Positions 61,936 through 64,000 of a stretch of 64,000 nt of DNA are shown piece after piece. The stretch spans positions 47,034 to 111,033 of the forward strand of contig NZ_JAAGKO020000028.1 of the NCBI RefSeq assembly GCF_027947535.2, written 5' to 3'. The stretch's first letter is position 1. Every line of letters starts with the position of its first letter. Under the pieces are notes generated by a model that saw only the letters and a list, made by a program, of their open reading frames with translations, made no database searches and was not told the origin of the DNA. The position numbers and the translations under genes are program-made. This DNA comes from Streptantibioticus silvisoli. Lineage in GTDB: Bacteria > Actinomycetota > Actinomycetes > Streptomycetales > Streptomycetaceae.

Positions 61936-64000
61936 GTGACCACCAGGTCCGGCTTCGCCGGCGGCAGTTCGCAACCGTCCCCCGAAGGGGGCGCGGGAGG
62001 TTCCTTCGGCGGAGGGGACCCCTTCTCCGGTGGGGGCTCGGGGGGTTCTTTGGGCGGAGGGGATTCCTTCTCCGGTGGGGGCGCGGGGGGCTCCTTGGGC
62101 GGAGATGCGGGAACGTCCTTCGGCGGAGGGGCGGGAACAGGCCCCGAAAGAGGTACGGGGCGTGCTTCCGACGGTGGTACGGGGATCGGCCGCGCCGGTG
62201 GTACGGGGGCGCGTTCCGGGGGCGTGGGAACGTCGGCCGGTGCGCCGGGGCGCGTTTCGGGGCGCGTGAACGGGCGGGACGCGGGACGGGCCGGAACGGG
62301 TGACGTGGTGGGGCAGGGCGGGCGCCCTCGGGACGGGGAGCGGGCCGTAAGGGAGGACGGGCGCACGCGGGACGGTGAACGGGCCATAAGGGAGGACGGG
62401 CGCACGCGGGAGAGGGAGCGGACGCGGGACGAGGAACGACCGCGGGACGGGGAGCGCACCCGGGGCGGCGCGCGGACGTGGGACGGGGAGCGCCCTCGGG
62501 ACCGCGACGGGGAGCGCTTCCGGGACCGGGACGGAGAGCGGCCCCGGGAGGCCGGGCGGCTGCGGGAGGCGGGACGGGTGTCGGGGTGGGGAGCGCGGGA
62601 GGATGATCGGACCGTCGGTTACGCGGAGGGGTACCGGGACGAGCGGAACGCGCGACCGGGCGGTGGCGTGGCGGGACCGCGACGTGACCCCTTGCAGCGG
62701 CGGGTCGACGCGCTCGGCGAGTTGCTCGGCCTGTCCCGCACCCGGGTGGAGCCGGACGCGCTGGCCGAGGCCGGCGAACTGCTCGACCGGATCGCCGAAC
62801 GCCGCAGGCTCTCCCTCGACCACACCGTCGTCGCGCTGGCCGGGCCGACCGGCAGCGGGAAGTCGTCGCTGTTCAACGTGTTGACCGGCCTCGAACTGTC
62901 CGAGGTGGGCGTGCGGCGCCCGACGACCGAGGCGCCGGTGGCGTGCGCCTGGGATCCGCGCGGATCGGTCGGTCTGCTGGACCGGCTCGGCATCGCGCCG
63001 CACGCGCGGTTCGCCCGGCGCAGCCTGCTGGACGGCGTCCACACCCGGCCGGGCGGGTCGGACGCCGGTTTCGAGGGTCTCATCCTCCTCGACCTGCCCG
63101 ATCACGATTCCGCGACCGGCGAACACCGCCGCCAGGTCGACCGCATGCTCGCGCTGGTCGACGTCGTCGTGTGGGTGGTCGACCCGGAGAAGTACGCCGA
63201 CGCGCTGCTGCACGAGCGCTACCTGCGGCCGCTGGCCAGCCACGCCGACGTCACGCTCGTCGTCCTCAACCAGGCCGACCGGCTTTCCTACGAGGCCGCC
63301 GACCAGGTCCTCGACGACCTGCGCCGCCTGCTCGACGAGGACGGCCTCGCGGTCGGCGAACACGGAGAGGCCGGCGCCGTCGTGCTGCGCGCCTCCACCC
63401 TGACCGGCGAGGGCGTCGCCGACGTCCGCGCCGCGATCGGCCAGATCGCCGCCGAACGCGGCGCCGCCAACCGTCGCGTCGCCGCCGACATCGACCGCGC
63501 CACGGCCCGGCTGCGCCCGGTCTACGTGGGGGCCGGCGCCGTCGGTCTCACCGACCACGCCCGCGAGACGTTCGTCGGCCGCCTCGCCGAAGCGGTCGGC
63601 GCCGGCGCGGTCGGCCACCTCGCCGAGCAGGAATGGGCCGACGCCGCGGCCCGCGCCTGCGGTGTGCCGTGGGGGCGCCTGGTGGAACGCACGCCGGGGG
63701 ACGCCCCGGCGGGCGACGAACTGGACGGGGAACCGGGCGACGAAGTGGGCGACGAACTGGGCGGGGAACCGGACGGAGAGTCGGCCGCCGCGAGGAGCGG
63801 GATGTTCGGGGCGGAGGGAGTGTTGTCTGGGGGGCGCGGGGGTTCGGGGGCGCCTGGGACGTCTGGGGTGCTCGGGGGATCGGACGGGGCACGTCCTGCG
63901 AGAACGGGATCGGGCGCGGGAGCGGGAGCGGGAATGGGAACGGGGGATGGAGCGGGAGCCGGGCAGGGGGCGATGGGGGCGTATTCCGGGGGCGCGGAAG
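61936..64000 (+). CDS. P-loop GTPase (YfjP-like) with long disordered N-terminus, C-terminus outside window
   Basis: 688 residues are visible. The first ~235 are low complexity: Gly/Ser-rich repeats (GGSFGGGDPFSGGG), then Arg/Asp/Glu repeats of the type RDGERTR. The GTPase domain follows with VVALAGPTGSGKSSLFNVLT (G1), VRRPTTEAPVACAW, LILLDLPDHDS (G3) and LVVLNQADRL (NKxD variant). A Gly/Glu/Asp-rich stretch follows before the window ends; homologues end in membrane segments, not visible here. GTG 61936 lies six bases after the partner gene's stop, so translation is coupled. The pair probably acts together. Confidence 0.78.
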   Translation, partial: MTTRSGFAGGSSQPSPEGGAGGSFGGGDPFSGGGSGGSLGGGDSFSGGGAGGSLGGDAGTSFGGGAGTGPERGTGRASDGGTGIGRAGGTGARSGGVGTSAGAPGRVSGRVNGRDAGRAGTGDVVGQGGRPRDGERAVREDGRTRDGERAIREDGRTRERERTRDEERPRDGERTRGGARTWDGERPRDRDGERFRDRDGERPREAGRLREAGRVSGWGAREDDRTVGYAEGYRDERNARPGGGVAGPRRDPLQRRVDALGELLGLSRTRVEPDALAEAGELLDRIAERRRLSLDHTVVALAGPTGSGKSSLFNVLTGLELSEVGVRRPTTEAPVACAWDPRGSVGLLDRLGIAPHARFARRSLLDGVHTRPGGSDAGFEGLILLDLPDHDSATGEHRRQVDRMLALVDVVVWVVDPEKYADALLHERYLRPLASHADVTLVVLNQADRLSYEAADQVLDDLRRLLDEDGLAVGEHGEAGAVVLRASTLTGEGVADVRAAIGQIAAERGAANRRVAADIDRATARLRPVYVGAGAVGLTDHARETFVGRLAEAVGAGAVGHLAEQEWADAAARACGVPWGRLVERTPGDAPAGDELDGEPGDEVGDELGGEPDGESAAARSGMFGAEGVLSGGRGGSGAPGTSGVLGGSDGARPARTGSGAGAGAGMGTGDGAGAGQGAMGAYSGGAE

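Noticed and set aside
60652..63618. 988-codon minus-strand frame over the GTPase pair
   Set aside because: Spans two genuine plus-strand genes with P-loop motifs; antisense shadow.

Overview
The window is very GC-rich, with GC-ending codons, GTG/TTG starts, GGAGG-type ribosome sites, and long antisense open frames typical of such DNA. Together with the families present (ROK repressors, a DUF574 methyltransferase, trypco proteins, a secreted RHS toxin, a GH6 cellulase) this points to a Streptomyces-like actinomycete. No species can be named from the sequence alone.

Layout. (1) 1-12.4 kb is ordinary accessory chromosome: a cut-off ATPase regulator, two ROK-family regulators, an unusual E1 alpha/beta fusion with degenerate thiamine-diphosphate motifs, and a set of secreted polysaccharide-acting proteins (a spherulin-4-like glycosidase plus partner; GH6 cellulase plus expansin-like protein). 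A quinone oxidoreductase follows. The intergenic DNA holds several phased repeat arrays. (2) 12.4-23.7 kb is a scrambled defence/mobile zone. It contains gene fragments, three small CRISPR arrays without cas genes, a GIY-YIG protein, a truncated VWA gene, IS5, IS701 and IS256 elements, and a two-gene conflict module (trypco protein plus a trypsin-STAND NTPase-repeat protein). (3) 23.8-37.3 kb carries a giant secreted LamG/SGNH-like protein and, divergently, a 2379-residue RHS polymorphic toxin with a pretoxin-HINT domain and a deaminase-like tip. Its SUKH-type immunity gene follows, then debris of an older toxin cassette. (4) 37.5-59.6 kb is a complete type I-E CRISPR-Cas island: a ~75-repeat array, cas3, casA, casB, cas7, cas5, cas6, cas1, cas2, a sigma-like operon, a DUF574 methyltransferase, and a 39-repeat array. 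(5) 59.6-64 kb has tRNA-Arg(UCU) and two coupled P-loop GTPase genes; the second runs off the window.

The CRISPR-Cas island lies between two copies of a ~0.4 kb segment. Each copy carries a decayed tyrosine-integrase C-terminus and ends at the 3' end of tRNA-Arg(UCU): 17 bp in the left copy, the whole tRNA in the right copy. Degenerate CRISPR units sharing one identical spacer sit beside both copies. The simplest reading is that the immune locus is, or was, part of elements integrated at this tRNA.

The CRISPR repeats of the whole window share one six-base-pair stem but fall into three loop types (ACCC, GCGA, GCAA). A short leader motif recurs beside four of the five arrays. A hybrid repeat joins opposite orientations at the end of the second array. 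Cas6e of the single cas operon could in principle serve all arrays; this is inference.

The best candidate for a little-described system is the trypco plus protease-STAND-repeat pair at 17.8-21.2 kb, which sits between two CRISPR arrays whose leaders both face it.
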